This document shows, in pieces, positions 35,965 to 44,521 of a DNA stretch of 64,000 bases. Where the stretch lies: assembly GCF_036173105.1 (NCBI RefSeq), contig NZ_CP108053.1, forward strand, positions 9,176,001 to 9,240,000. The letters are read 5' to 3'. Position numbers and translations under genes: made by a program. The notes under the pieces are model-generated. The model did no database searches. It saw only the letters and a list, made by a program, of their open reading frames with translations, and had not been told where the DNA came from. The DNA comes from Streptomyces sp. NBC_00287 (GTDB lineage: Bacteria > Actinomycetota > Actinomycetes > Streptomycetales > Streptomycetaceae). The stretch's first letter is position 1, and each line of letters starts with the position of its first letter.

Positions 35965-36636
35965 TCAGCCGAGCGGGTTGGTGGTGTCGCGCAGGGTGGA
36001 CAGGGCCGGGGCGTACATCCGGGCCTTGATGGTGCCGAGGGTGTCGCCGGCCTTGGCCACCTGTGCCTGGGCGATGTCGATGGCGGTGGAGCGCACGGCT
36101 TCCTCGGTGACCGCCTGGTCGACGATGCCGACGACCGCGGCATCGTCGCCGCCGTAGCGGCGGGCGGTGAGCATGGCCTCGTGTGCGGTCTGCGGGGCCA
36201 GCCTGGACTGGATGAGGGCGGCCATGCCGGGCGTGAAGGGGATGTTGATGTCCGCTTCGGGCAGGCACCAGTAGCCGCGGTCGGCGCGCATGACGCGGAA
36301 GTCGTGGGCGAGGGAGAACATCGCGCCGGCGGCGAAGGTGTGCCCCTGCAGCGCGGCCACGGTGATGACGGGCAGCGACAGCATCCGCGCGAACAGCTCA
36401 TGGACGGAGACGACGTAGTCCTGGTGCTGGTCGGCGTGGGCGAACAGCCAGTCCAGGTCGAGTCCGTTGGAGTAGAACTTGCCGGTGGCGGCGGTGACCA
36501 GGGCGCGGGGTCCTTCGGCCTTCTCCACCTCGTCGAGCGCGGCACTGACGGCGGTGAGCCAGTCGGGGTGGAAGCGGTTCTCTCCGTCTCCGAGGTCGAG
36601 GACGAAGACGTTGTCGTGGCGGTCGAGCGAGGGCAT
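35965..36636 (-). CDS. Enoyl-CoA hydratase/isomerase family protein
   Basis: 223-residue crotonase-fold protein. The oxyanion-hole region is ATGKFYSNGLDLDW near residue 50 and AALQGHTFAAGAMFSLAHDFRVM near residue 98; PEADINIPFTPGMAALI follows. Length and the absence of the classical hydratase Glu pair fit the shorter isomerase (ECI-like) branch. ATG 36636 has AAGGAGT before it. A TetR gene ends 44 bp upstream on the same strand and probably controls it. Confidence 0.87.
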   Translation of the reverse strand: MPSLDRHDNVFVLDLGDGENRFHPDWLTAVSAALDEVEKAEGPRALVTAATGKFYSNGLDLDWLFAHADQHQDYVVSVHELFARMLSLPVITVAALQGHTFAAGAMFSLAHDFRVMRADRGYWCLPEADINIPFTPGMAALIQSRLAPQTAHEAMLTARRYGGDDAAVVGIVDQAVTEEAVRSTAIDIAQAQVAKAGDTLGTIKARMYAPALSTLRDTTNPLG

Positions 36637-36680
36637 GGTGACTCCTTCGAGCTGAGTTGACTGGGTGAAGTGGCTGCGGG

Positions 36681-37292
36681 CTACGGCCGGGGCCCGGGTT
36701 CGGCGCCAGGGCGGTCGCGCAGGGTGTGGAGGAGCAGGTCGTGGATCTCGGCGGCGGCTGCCTCGATCGGGGCGGTGCTCTGCTCGGCCCGGCACATGAT
36801 CACCGCGCCTTCGACCGCAGCGATGATGAAGGCGCCGAGTCGGCGGCTGCGTTCCTCGGTCAGGCCGTGCCGCAGGAAGAGGGCCGCGAGGGCCTCCTGC
36901 CAGCGGGCGAACACGGCGGCGGCGGAGCGGGCAAGTTGGGGTGCGTCGTCGTTGGTCTCGACGGCCACCGCCACGATCGGGCAGCCGGCCCGGAAGCCGC
37001 TCTCCACGAGCCGGTCACGCCACAGCACGAAGAACGCGTCGACGGCCTCCACCGGATCATCCGCCTGCATGGCGGCGTCGATCAGCCCCGCTATGAAGTC
37101 CCCGGCCAGTGCGACCGCTTCGTCGATGAGCTGCGTACGCCCGCCGGGGAAGTGGTGGTACACCGAGCCCCGGGGGGCTCCGCTGTGTGCGAGCACCCGG
37201 TCGATGCTGGTCGCGCTTGCCCCGTACTCACGCAGCAGCGCAGTAGCACTGAGGATCATCCGGTCACGGCTGTCACTCTTGCGCGGACTCAC
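36681..37292 (-). CDS. TetR-family regulator (LmrA/YxaF-like)
   Basis: 203 residues. The N-terminal helix-turn-helix reads MILSATALLREYGASATSIDRVLAHSGAPRGSVYHHFPGG, typical of the LmrA/YxaF branch; a C-terminal domain with AGCPIVAVAVE follows. GTG 37292 is chosen with GGGAGGG upstream. It is co-directional with, and probably autoregulates together with, the downstream crotonase gene. The spacer upstream contains TTATGGGTTATGGCATA, an AT-rich candidate operator. Confidence 0.87.
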   Translation of the reverse strand: MSPRKSDSRDRMILSATALLREYGASATSIDRVLAHSGAPRGSVYHHFPGGRTQLIDEAVALAGDFIAGLIDAAMQADDPVEAVDAFFVLWRDRLVESGFRAGCPIVAVAVETNDDAPQLARSAAAVFARWQEALAALFLRHGLTEERSRRLGAFIIAAVEGAVIMCRAEQSTAPIEAAAAEIHDLLLHTLRDRPGAEPGPRP

Positions 37293-37642
37293 TTGCCTAT
37301 CACCCTCCCAACGACGAGATGGCCCGCCGAGCGAGCTACCCGCCGGTAACTTATGGGTTATGGCATAGAACATGCAAGGGGGGCAGGTCGCTCGATCGAA
37401 GTTGGCGAGTGTTGTGACCTGCCGGGTTGTTCGTTGTGCTGGTTGGAGGAGCACTTCACCCCGCGAGGGCCGGGCGTTCGTCCTACGCGGGAGTGCGTCA
37501 GCCGGCTCGGGGTGCGCTCGACCCCGCACGTGACGGTGCCCGACCACGGAGCTCACCGAAGCCAGGGAGCTGGCACTGGTCGCCTGACCGCAGCCCCAGG
37601 CCGAGCGTCCGAGGTCGGTCACGCGGAACGCGGCCGCGGAGG
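37293..37642. other. Gap with candidate promoter and decayed DNA
   Basis: About 350 bp between the TetR start and the AraC remnant. The first 90 bp should carry the TetR promoter. The rest shows no recognisable gene. Confidence 0.35.
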
Positions 37643-37765
37643 TCATCTCGCGGAGGTGCGGGGGTGGTTCTGGTCGCGCCAGGCCCGGGGCGAGATTCCG
37701 TACGCCTGTTTGAACACCTTGCTGAAGTGGGTGGCGTCCGCGAAGCCCCAACTCCGTCCTATCGC
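37643..37765 (-). pseudogene. AraC-family regulator C-terminal remnant
   Basis: The leftward frame reads TAIGRSWGFADATHFSKVFK then QAYGISPRAWRDQ and a stop, the second helix-turn-helix of an AraC/XylS regulator. An in-frame stop lies immediately upstream (near 37766), so the rest of the gene has been lost. Confidence 0.75.
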
Positions 37766-37917
37766 CGTGTGGCGTCAACTTGAGGCGGTGCACTACTGAC
37801 AAAGGTCCGTCCACGGATGACAAAGTCCGTAGCCCACGATGACCCTAAGGTCCATGGACAGGGCTCACTGTGCCCGTCGTATTCGATCCGCCCACTCCGC
37901 TCCGAGGAGAGAAATCA

Positions 37918-38362
37918 ATGAAGGTTCTGACCAAAAAGCGTTCCGCGTGCATCCTTTCGGCCGGCGCGCTCCTTGCCGGCCTGCTGGGCGGCGCGATTGC
38001 TGCCGCACCGTCCGCCGTAGCCGCTGCAAGCTACGAATGCAACACCTCCAAGAAGCTCCCCACGGGGAGTTATTACATCCGGTTGCCGCACCAGAATTAC
38101 GCCCCCCGCCGACCCGTACTGGTGCTACCTCAAATACGGGAGCTCGAACAGCGGAGTGAGTGCACTTCAGTTCACGCTGAACAAATGCTATGGGGCGGGA
38201 CTGGCGGTAGACGGTGAGTATGGTCCCGCAACCAGGTCTGCAGTGATCACAGTTCAGAATCGTGTTGGCGTCGCCGCAGACGGCGAATACGGACCGAATA
38301 CCCGCGATGCAATGAAGTGGTCGCACCGGACCAGCAGCGGTGCACACTCGCACTGCGCCTAG
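37918..38362 (+). pseudogene. Exported peptidoglycan-binding-domain protein, frameshifted
   Basis: The first frame (ATG 37918) encodes a signal peptide (CILSAGALLAGLLGGAIAAA, cleavage near AVAAA) and YECNTSKKLPTGSYYIRLPHQN. The continuation DPYWCYLKYGSSNSGVSALQF and two PG_binding_1-like repeats (AVDGEYGPATRSAVITVQ, AADGEYGPNTRDAMKW) are in the next frame. The shift falls near a run of six C at about 38102-38107; one base too many explains it. An intact product would be a small secreted wall-binding protein of about 148 residues. Either a recent pseudogene or a sequencing error. Confidence 0.8.
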
Positions 38363-38538
38363 AGCTGACCTGCGACTACCCCACCACGACGGAGGGGGCC
38401 CCGGCGATGCCGCCGGGCCCAGTTGGCTGTGTGGCCGGTCGAGGTGAATGCGTGCCAGAGGTTGTCTGGGCGGAGCCGGATCTTCACGGCTGGGGGGAAG
38501 AGGAGCGGTCGGAAGACCCCCCGGTGGGAAGTACACCG

Positions 38539-39408
38539 TCAAGGTTGCCCGAATCTGCCCTTGCTACGGCGTCCTTGCCTCAGTCGCGCCGGCACCACCG
38601 TTGCGATCAACAGGCCGACGAAGACGAGCGCAGCCATCGCCGGGTCTACGGCGTCGAGGGCGTCGGCGATGGTGCGTTGGACGGTTCCCGCCGCGTCGAT
38701 GACCGGGTCCTGGACGGTGGGGTCGTGCTGGACGCGGATTTCGTACCAGCCGTAGTAGGCCACGTAGGTGCCCACGAGGAGGAGCAGACCGCCGCCGAGG
38801 CGGGGTGCGATCGTGCCGAAGCGGCGCAGGCGGGTTACGGCTGTGGCGCGGGTGAGGGCGACGGTGAGCGAGGCGATGCCGACGATCAGGCCCATTCCGC
38901 CCGCGTAGGCCGTGAACAGGGCGACGCCCTCGCCGGTGGAGCCGGTGCGGAAGGCGGAGACCACGATGGCGAGGAACGGTGCGATGGTGCAGCCGAGTGA
39001 GGCGGTGGCGTAGGCCATGCCGAAGAGCGCCATTGAGGGCAGGGAACGGGTGACGGTGGGTGCCCGGCGTATCTTCGGGGTGAGGGTGGGCAGTTGGCGC
39101 CCGGCGAGCATCCAGGCACCCGCGATCGACATGAGCAGCCCGAAGCCGATGGTGAACCAGGGCAGATGCTGTTGCACCTGGCCCGCGACGGGCTGCACGG
39201 CGAGGCCGAAAACGCCGAAGAGCGCGACGAAGCCGACCGTCATCGCGGCGGTCGCGGTCAGGGCGCGGCCGATGGAGACGGCTCGGCTGGGGGAGTCGTC
39301 GCCGAGGACGAGCAGGGACAGGTAGGCGGGGAGCAGGGCGAAGCCGCACGGGTTGACGGCGGCGAGCATGCCCGCACCGAGTGCGAGGGCGAGGGGCAGG
39401 TCGGCCAT
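38539..39408 (-). CDS. ccdA: Cytochrome c biogenesis/thiol-disulphide transporter CcdA
   Basis: 289-residue membrane protein with about seven hydrophobic segments that passes reducing power across the membrane. The two signature cysteines are in LAAVNPCGFALLPAYLSLL near residue 22 and YATASLGCTIAPFLAIV near residue 137. A C-terminal extension of about 60 residues ends in a basic tail. ATG 39408 lies 5 bp after the stop of the thioredoxin lipoprotein gene, so the two are a CcdA-thioredoxin pair. Confidence 0.9.
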   Translation of the reverse strand: MADLPLALALGAGMLAAVNPCGFALLPAYLSLLVLGDDSPSRAVSIGRALTATAAMTVGFVALFGVFGLAVQPVAGQVQQHLPWFTIGFGLLMSIAGAWMLAGRQLPTLTPKIRRAPTVTRSLPSMALFGMAYATASLGCTIAPFLAIVVSAFRTGSTGEGVALFTAYAGGMGLIVGIASLTVALTRATAVTRLRRFGTIAPRLGGGLLLLVGTYVAYYGWYEIRVQHDPTVQDPVIDAAGTVQRTIADALDAVDPAMAALVFVGLLIATVVPARLRQGRRSKGRFGQP

Positions 39409-39413
39409 GGGGC

Positions 39414-39995
39414 TCAGCCGGTGAGCCCGGCGACCTTGTCGGCCAGGCCATCGCCGCCGGGCAGGACCCCTTCGTAGACGGTCTTGCCGGCCTTGTCGAG
39501 GATGACGTAGCGGCTCTGCTCCGTGACCTCGAACCGCTTCCAGACGGCACCGTCCTCGTCGGACAGGTGGGGGAAGGAGCCGGTACCGGTCTCGGCGACG
39601 AAGTCCTTCATGGCGGCGTTCGTGTCGAGGCCCGCGACGCCGACCACGTTCGCCTTCCCCGCGTAATCGGCGGCGACCTTCGCGGTCTCGGCGGCCTGGG
39701 CGCGGCACTTGGGACACCAGGGGGCCCAGAACCACAGCACGGTGGGCTTGCCCGCGAGGGTCTTGCCGTCGAAGGATTCGCCGTCCACGGTCGTGCCTGA
39801 GAAGGCCAGCACCTCGGGCACCCCGGCCCCGGCGCCGCCCGCGTCCGGCGTGGTCGGCTGCTCGGCGGCGGATGAAGCCGCCGATGCTTCCGGCGCCGAG
39901 TCACCTGCTGCGCCGGAACTGCCGTCGGAGCCGCAACCGGTCACGGTCAGCAGTGCGGCGGCCAGGGCGGCCGGGACGAGGGCGCGGGCGCGCAT
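39414..39995 (-). CDS. Membrane-anchored thioredoxin-like lipoprotein
   Basis: 193-residue redoxin. A lipobox VTGC (Cys21) gives an outer-face lipoprotein, and an Ala/Ser-rich linker leads to a TlpA-like thioredoxin fold with active site WCPKC (Cys94, Cys97). The FPHLSDEDGAVWKRFEV and RYVILDKAGKTVYEG blocks are typical. Electron donor is surely CcdA encoded next. A GTGAC-N5-GTCAC inverted repeat (40023-40037) lies 28 bp before the ATG. Confidence 0.9.
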   Translation of the reverse strand: MRARALVPAALAAALLTVTGCGSDGSSGAAGDSAPEASAASSAAEQPTTPDAGGAGAGVPEVLAFSGTTVDGESFDGKTLAGKPTVLWFWAPWCPKCRAQAAETAKVAADYAGKANVVGVAGLDTNAAMKDFVAETGTGSFPHLSDEDGAVWKRFEVTEQSRYVILDKAGKTVYEGVLPGGDGLADKVAGLTG

Positions 39996-40022
39996 GGAGA
40001 CTCCTCTGGTTGTGGGCTGGCT

Positions 40023-40037
40023 GTGACTGTAGGTCAC
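40023..40037 (-). promoter_or_regulatory. CRP/FNR-like inverted repeat before the thioredoxin gene
   Basis: GTGACTGTAGGTCAC is a perfect 5-bp inverted repeat with a 5-base centre. It resembles but differs in spacing from the GTGA-N6-TCAC sites at 41549, 44522 and 47385. It lies 28 bp before the start codon. Confidence 0.45.
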
Positions 40038-40081
40038 CTGGCCCGGCAGCGGCAGGGCGGCGGTCTTACGGTTCGGTGACG

Positions 40082-40801
40082 TCAGCCCGCGGCGTCCCTG
40101 AGGCGTTCGCTGTCGAGGACGGTGATGCGGCCCCGGGCGAGGCGGATCAGGCCGTGGTCGGCGTAGTCGCGCAGCACCTTGGTGCACGTCTCGCGGGAGG
40201 TACCGGCGAGGGCGGCGAGTTGTTCGTGGGTGAGGGCCACCTGGGGGCGGCGTCCGACGGGACGCAGGGGACTTGCCGGGGGCTGGGCGGCGGTGAGTGT
40301 GGTGAGGGTGGTGGCGACGCGCTGGGCGACGGTCTTGAACACGCTGTCCGACAGCCGTCGTTCGAGGTCGGCGAGGCGGCGACCGAGGATCGCCGTGATG
40401 CGGGCGGCGATCCGGGCGTCGGCGAGCAGGAACTTGTGGACATCGGCGCGGCTCATCACACAGACGGTGACGTCGTCGAGGGCTTCGGCGTAGTTGTCGT
40501 ACATGTGCTGCCCGAGCAGGACCATCTCGCCGAAGATGGTGCCGGGACTGATGATCGCGGTGGTGAGGGCGCGGCCGTCCGCGGAGACCCGGAAGATGCG
40601 CACGCGGCCGCGTTTGAGGATGAACAGCACCTCGGACGGCTGGGACGGCGAGTGAAGGATCTCCCCGGCGGCGTAGGTCTTCATCGGCGCCGCCTCGGCG
40701 ATGGCTGCCATCTCCGGCTCGGACAGATCGCAGAAGATGTCGACTTCGGACAGGCACCAGGTCCGCTCGGTGGGGTCGGCGTCTTCTGCGGCGTCGGCCA
40801 T
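40082..40801 (-). CDS. Crp/Fnr-family transcriptional regulator
   Basis: 239 residues. The N-terminal cyclic-nucleotide-binding beta roll (about 20-140) has GEILHSPSQPSEVLFILKRG and the GEMVLLG turn; the C-terminal helix-turn-helix (about 195-235) reads ALTHEQLAALAGTSRETCTKVLRDYADHGLI. N-terminal Cys16 and Cys24 could be redox-relevant, but the classical four FNR cysteines are not evident. ATG 40801 has GAGGAGA upstream. It is a good candidate to bind the GTGA-N6-TCAC palindromes of this region. Confidence 0.9.
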   Translation of the reverse strand: MADAAEDADPTERTWCLSEVDIFCDLSEPEMAAIAEAAPMKTYAAGEILHSPSQPSEVLFILKRGRVRIFRVSADGRALTTAIISPGTIFGEMVLLGQHMYDNYAEALDDVTVCVMSRADVHKFLLADARIAARITAILGRRLADLERRLSDSVFKTVAQRVATTLTTLTAAQPPASPLRPVGRRPQVALTHEQLAALAGTSRETCTKVLRDYADHGLIRLARGRITVLDSERLRDAAG

Positions 40802-40989
40802 GATGTGCGTCTCCTCGCGTCGTCCCGGGGCCCAGGGCGGGGGCGCGGCGCCCCATGCCGGGCCGGCCAGCGCCTCGGCGCTGTCGGCCAGACAGTAGGG
40901 CACCGCGCCTTCGTCGCCTGTTATGTCGCGCGGCGTGCCCTCCGGCCGGGGGCTGCCGGGGCTCGGTGTTGACGCGGGCGGTACGGGGC

Positions 40990-41475
40990 TCATCCTCGGG
41001 CCGATCCGCTGTTCTCGCCCATCGCCTGCGAGACGATGGCGTACGTCGCTCCGGCCAGCAGCCCGAACACCAGGTGTGCGCCGAGGCTGGAGGAGGTGAC
41101 GTCGTTCCACTCGAAGACGGGCATGCCCATGTTGGCGGGCATGATCCACAGTGCGCCGAGGACCCACCACACCATGCCGTAGGCCAGGCCGAGTGCCAGG
41201 GCGGGTGCGAGGCGCTGAGCGAACCGGCCCAGCAGGACGCCGAAGCCGACGCCCGCGAAGAGGGCGATGCCCAGGTGGATCAGCCACCCGGCGAAGGCAT
41301 TGGTCGAGCCGAGCAGCCCGGCCACCATGGTGATCACCGCGGTGTCCATCATGGGCCGGGACACCGACATCCAGATGCCCATCCCGATCCCGCCGGCCAG
41401 CCCGGCGGCGGCACCCCACACCGCGTGGACCGGGATGACGGCTGTGCCCGGGGACACCCGCAGGGTGGTTGTCAT
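40990..41475 (-). CDS. Small integral membrane protein
   Basis: 161 residues with about four hydrophobic segments (AAGLAGGIGMGIWMSVS, FAGWLIHLGIALFAGVGFGVLLG, ALALGLAYGMVWWVLGALWI, LGAHLVFGLLAGATYAIV). The layout resembles YagU/DUF1440-type inner-membrane proteins; function unknown. A CRP-type site GTGAGGGCGCTTAC lies about 75 bp before its ATG, and the Crp/Fnr gene follows 188 bp downstream. Confidence 0.75.
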   Translation of the reverse strand: MTTTLRVSPGTAVIPVHAVWGAAAGLAGGIGMGIWMSVSRPMMDTAVITMVAGLLGSTNAFAGWLIHLGIALFAGVGFGVLLGRFAQRLAPALALGLAYGMVWWVLGALWIMPANMGMPVFEWNDVTSSSLGAHLVFGLLAGATYAIVSQAMGENSGSARG

Positions 41476-41548
41476 GATGAGCGCCCCTCTCACATACGGT
41501 GACTTCTCCTGTGAGTGCGACGCTATGACTCGTGCACTGGGCAGGTAT

Positions 41549-41562
41549 GTGAGGGCGCTTAC
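41549..41562 (-). promoter_or_regulatory. CRP/FNR-type palindrome before the membrane protein gene
   Basis: GTGAGGGCGCTTAC fits GTRA-N6-TYAC and is, in reverse complement, GTAAGCGCCCTCAC, one base from the site at 44522. It overlaps the methyltransferase stop and lies 74 bp upstream of the 41475 start. Confidence 0.6.
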
Positions 41563-42356
41563 GTAAGCGGGAGTGCTTTCGCCGCGATCAGCAGGGCGTA
41601 GCCGAGCGTGCCGTCCGCGACGGCGGCACGGGCCGCGTTGAGCACGGCGGGGGCGGCCGTGAGGTCCACGCCGGCGTCGGCGAGGCGGGTGGGGGAGGTG
41701 ATCCGCAACAAGTTCAGCCGCGCCTCGATCTGGTCGATCATGCGAGCCATCGCCTGATCGTGGCGCTCGGTGAGCGTGACGCGCAGGCCGGCTCGGGACA
41801 GGATCTCGGCGTACTCGTCCAGGGGGCGGGCATCGGCGACGCAGGCGATGCGGGCGCCGAGGCCGAGCAGTTCGGGAGGCAGCCGACGCGGGTCGGAGGT
41901 GACGTCGGTGATGCCGACGCGCCCGCCGGGCTTGAGCACGCGGGCGAACTCGGAGGCGGCCTGCGCCTTGTCGGGGAAGGTGCACAGGGCGCACTCGCAC
42001 ACCACCGCGTCGAACACCCCGTCCTCGTACGGCAGGTGTTCGGCGTCGCCGGTGACGAACACGGTCTGGTCGGCGAGGCCCGCGGCCTGAGCGGCTCCCT
42101 GGGCGAGTGCGGTGTTCGCGGGCGCGTAGTCGACGCCGTCCACGCGCACTCCGTGGGCGTAGGCGAGCCGCAGGGCCGTGGTGCCGCGGCCGGAGGCCAC
42201 GTCCAGTACACGCATGCCGGGGGCGAGAGCGAGAGCATCGGCCAGGCGGCGGGTGAGGGCGGTGCCGCCGGGGTGGTAGGAGTCGCCGAGCAGCAGGGCG
42301 ACGATGTCCTTGGAGTAGGCGTCGGCGCAGCAGGACTTGATCTCGTCGTGGTTCAC
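41559..42356 (-). CDS. Class I SAM-dependent methyltransferase
   Basis: 265 residues. The N-terminus HDEIKSCCADAYSKDIVALLLGDSYHPGG is characteristic of a UbiE/ArsM-like subgroup with a Cys pair (Cys7, Cys8 region). SAM-binding motif I is RVLDVASGRGTTAL; later VTGDAEHLPYEDGVFDAVVCECALCTFPDK and RVLKPGGRVGITDV complete the fold. GTG 42356 overlaps the radical SAM stop (GTGA), so the two are translated together and probably act on the same substrate, perhaps a lipid. The N-terminal cysteines raise arsenite methylation as an alternative. Confidence 0.87.
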   Translation of the reverse strand: MNHDEIKSCCADAYSKDIVALLLGDSYHPGGTALTRRLADALALAPGMRVLDVASGRGTTALRLAYAHGVRVDGVDYAPANTALAQGAAQAAGLADQTVFVTGDAEHLPYEDGVFDAVVCECALCTFPDKAQAASEFARVLKPGGRVGITDVTSDPRRLPPELLGLGARIACVADARPLDEYAEILSRAGLRVTLTERHDQAMARMIDQIEARLNLLRITSPTRLADAGVDLTAAPAVLNAARAAVADGTLGYALLIAAKALPLT

Positions 42357-43930
42357 TGCTGGTGCTCCGGGGGTCTGGTGGTCTTCGAGCCGTACGGGGT
42401 GTCGGTGAGCCGGTCGGTGAGGGGCAGCGCGTTGGGTGCCACGTCGGCGACGGGCACGCCCGACATCTGGGAACGGACCTGTTCGCGGTAGCCGACGGAG
42501 TTGTAGGCGCAGAACGGGATGAGCCTCCCGTCCGGGGTGATCTCCTCGACGCAGCACTTCATCAGCTGTTTGACGTTGAGGGTGTAGGGGTCCTGGAAGT
42601 CCTGCACGACGATCATGAACGCCTTGTCGTTGAGGTCCTTCACAGCCTCGGGCAGGTCGATACCGCAGGCCTCCGAGCAATCCAGGGCCTCGGCGGTCGC
42701 CCGGAGCTTCTCCTCGGTCGTGGCCGTGCCCATGAACGCGGAGGCGGACCACAGTTTCTCCAGAGCCTCGCGGATGCCGGTGTCGGGCAGCACCCGGTTG
42801 GTGACGTAGTCCAAGTAGTCCTCGACGTCCAGCAGCCGCGGGATGGGGACAACCGTGCGGTTGCCCGGCAAGCCGTCCACCAGGAGGTAAGTGATGGAGC
42901 GGCAGGTGGGGAAGCAGCACGGCACGGGGAAGAAGTCGCCCTTGGTGAACCAACCGGGCAGTTGCTCGCCGATGAGGCGGATCACGTCGGGGTTGGTGAG
43001 CCGGTTCAGCGGGTCGAAAGGGACGTGTCGCCCGGAGTGGGTGACCGGCTGGAAGGCCACCGAGCGGACGGCCGGGTGGTCGACGCCGTACTCGATGATC
43101 GCGCCCAACTCATGCTCGTTCAGGCCGCGTTCGACGGCCGCGACCAAGGTGACCGTCAGCCCGGCCTCCGCGCAGTTGTCCAGGGCCCGCTGCTTGAACG
43201 TACGCAGATCCCGGCCGCGGATCTCCCGGTGGGTGCGCTCGTCGAAGCCGTCGAACTGGAGGTAGATGTTCACCGACTTCCCCGGGACCTGGTTGCGCTT
43301 GCCGAGTTCGGCCACGAGGGTCTTGTCGGTGGCGAGCCGGATGCCGTTGGTGTTGAGGGTGACGTTCTTGATCGGGCGTGCCTGGGCCAGGTCGATGAAG
43401 TCGAGGATCTGCTTGTGGATGGTGGGCTCCCCGCCGGAGAACATCACCACTTCCGCCTCACCCTCCGACGCGATGAAGGTGTCGAGCATCCGCTCGCACT
43501 GCTCATGGGTGATGGAGTAGCCGTCCGGCTGGTGGCCGGAGTCGGCGAAGCAGATCGGGCAGTCCAGGTTGCAGCCGGTGTTGACCTCGATGATCCCCAG
43601 ACAGGCGTGCTGCTTGTGCTCCGGGCACAGCCCGCAGTCGGAGGGGCAGCCGTCCTTCACCTCGGTCTGGAAGGCGAGCGGGATCGTGCCGGGTTTGTTG
43701 AAGCGCGCCGAGGACAGGTACTCCTCGGCATCCCCGTACACCAGCGCCTCGAACTCCCCGTGATCGCGGCAGCGTTTGCGCAGGTACACCTTGTTGTCGC
43801 GGATGTTGACCTGCGCGTCGACAGGCGTCTTGCACATCGGGCAGATCGACTTGGTGAACTCCACGAACACCTCGTCGCGGTCCACCTTGCGCCGGGGAGT
43901 GGGTGCCTGGGTCACGCGGAACTCCTCCAT
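42353..43930 (-). CDS. Radical SAM protein of the tetraether lipid synthase (Tes/MJ0619-like) family
   Basis: 525 residues. A small metal-knot domain with Cys30, Cys33 and Cys54 opens the protein; a Cys-rich segment DCGLCPEHKQHAC (Cys99-110) precedes the radical SAM site CNLDCPICF (Cys120, Cys124, Cys127, a CX3CX2C motif), and SGGEPT lies at 165-170. The C-terminus has CCFPTC, CSEACG and KCCVEEITPDGRLIPFCAYN. This whole order is that of archaeal Tes, which couples lipid chains through sp3 C-C bond formation. GTG 43915 is an alternative start with GGAGGAG before it. Bacterial members are uncharacterised; a lipid substrate is inference. Confidence 0.85.
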   Translation of the reverse strand: MEEFRVTQAPTPRRKVDRDEVFVEFTKSICPMCKTPVDAQVNIRDNKVYLRKRCRDHGEFEALVYGDAEEYLSSARFNKPGTIPLAFQTEVKDGCPSDCGLCPEHKQHACLGIIEVNTGCNLDCPICFADSGHQPDGYSITHEQCERMLDTFIASEGEAEVVMFSGGEPTIHKQILDFIDLAQARPIKNVTLNTNGIRLATDKTLVAELGKRNQVPGKSVNIYLQFDGFDERTHREIRGRDLRTFKQRALDNCAEAGLTVTLVAAVERGLNEHELGAIIEYGVDHPAVRSVAFQPVTHSGRHVPFDPLNRLTNPDVIRLIGEQLPGWFTKGDFFPVPCCFPTCRSITYLLVDGLPGNRTVVPIPRLLDVEDYLDYVTNRVLPDTGIREALEKLWSASAFMGTATTEEKLRATAEALDCSEACGIDLPEAVKDLNDKAFMIVVQDFQDPYTLNVKQLMKCCVEEITPDGRLIPFCAYNSVGYREQVRSQMSGVPVADVAPNALPLTDRLTDTPYGSKTTRPPEHQQ

Positions 43931-43943
43931 GGGTAGGTCTCTT

Positions 43944-44486
43944 TCAGTCGCCGGGCAACGCCACGGCCTGGGATGTCGTCCGCTTGCGACGCAGGTGGGG
44001 CGGGACGGCCGGGCGCCCAGGGCCGCCGCTGAGAGCGGAGCGGTCACGGGATGCCGACATGGCGGCTCGCCTCCCCCCGGTCGACGTGCGAGGGGGTGGG
44101 CGCGGTGCGGGCGGAGCGGCGTAGAGCAGAGTCAGGGCGTCTTGGAGCAGCACGAACCAGCTCAGGTGCTGGGAAAGGTAGATCCCGAAGCAGCCACAGT
44201 TGCCCACTGGCAGGCCCCGTGCGTACGCCTGCACTGCAAGCAGCGACCACACCACCGACACGCCCGTGTACACCCACACCGGTGCCAGGGCCTTCGACCG
44301 TGGGCGGGCCAGGAACCAGATTCCGCACACCAACTCGCCCGCGATCAGCGCCACGGCCGGCGTCGTCGCGGTGCCACCGGTCACCAGCCCGTATGCGGAC
44401 AGAATCCGCGGCATGTGTCCGAAGGAGGCGATCTGGCCGACGGCCATCGCTGTGTACACCGTCCCGAGCACGATCCTCAGCACCAT
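43944..44486 (-). CDS. MauE/DoxX-type redox-associated membrane protein
   Basis: 180 residues with four hydrophobic segments and a GNCGCFG motif (Cys97, Cys99) typical of MauE-like proteins, which support disulphide or redox maturation of partner proteins. A hydrophilic, basic C-terminal tail of about 55 residues follows. It starts the operon that continues with the radical SAM and methyltransferase genes (13-30 bp gap). A GTAAGCGCGCTCAC palindrome lies 36 bp upstream. Confidence 0.82.
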   Translation of the reverse strand: MVLRIVLGTVYTAMAVGQIASFGHMPRILSAYGLVTGGTATTPAVALIAGELVCGIWFLARPRSKALAPVWVYTGVSVVWSLLAVQAYARGLPVGNCGCFGIYLSQHLSWFVLLQDALTLLYAAPPAPRPPPRTSTGGRRAAMSASRDRSALSGGPGRPAVPPHLRRKRTTSQAVALPGD

Positions 44487-44521
44487 GATCCGACCGTAGG
44501 CCGCTTCGGAGGGCGAGAACT

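Noticed and set aside
36681..37823. A 380-codon version of the LmrA-like TetR gene
   Set aside because: The extra 177 N-terminal residues are unlike any TetR protein and cross the AraC remnant; GTG 37292 fits the family start.
40802..40989. An N-terminal extension of the Crp/Fnr protein starting with MSPVPPASTPSPG
   Set aside because: The frame is open, but the residues are low-complexity Pro/Ser/Ala and a good ribosome site (GAGGAGA) precedes ATG 40801.
42362..43936. A 524-codon plus-strand open frame
   Set aside because: Exact antisense of the radical SAM gene with no motifs of its own.
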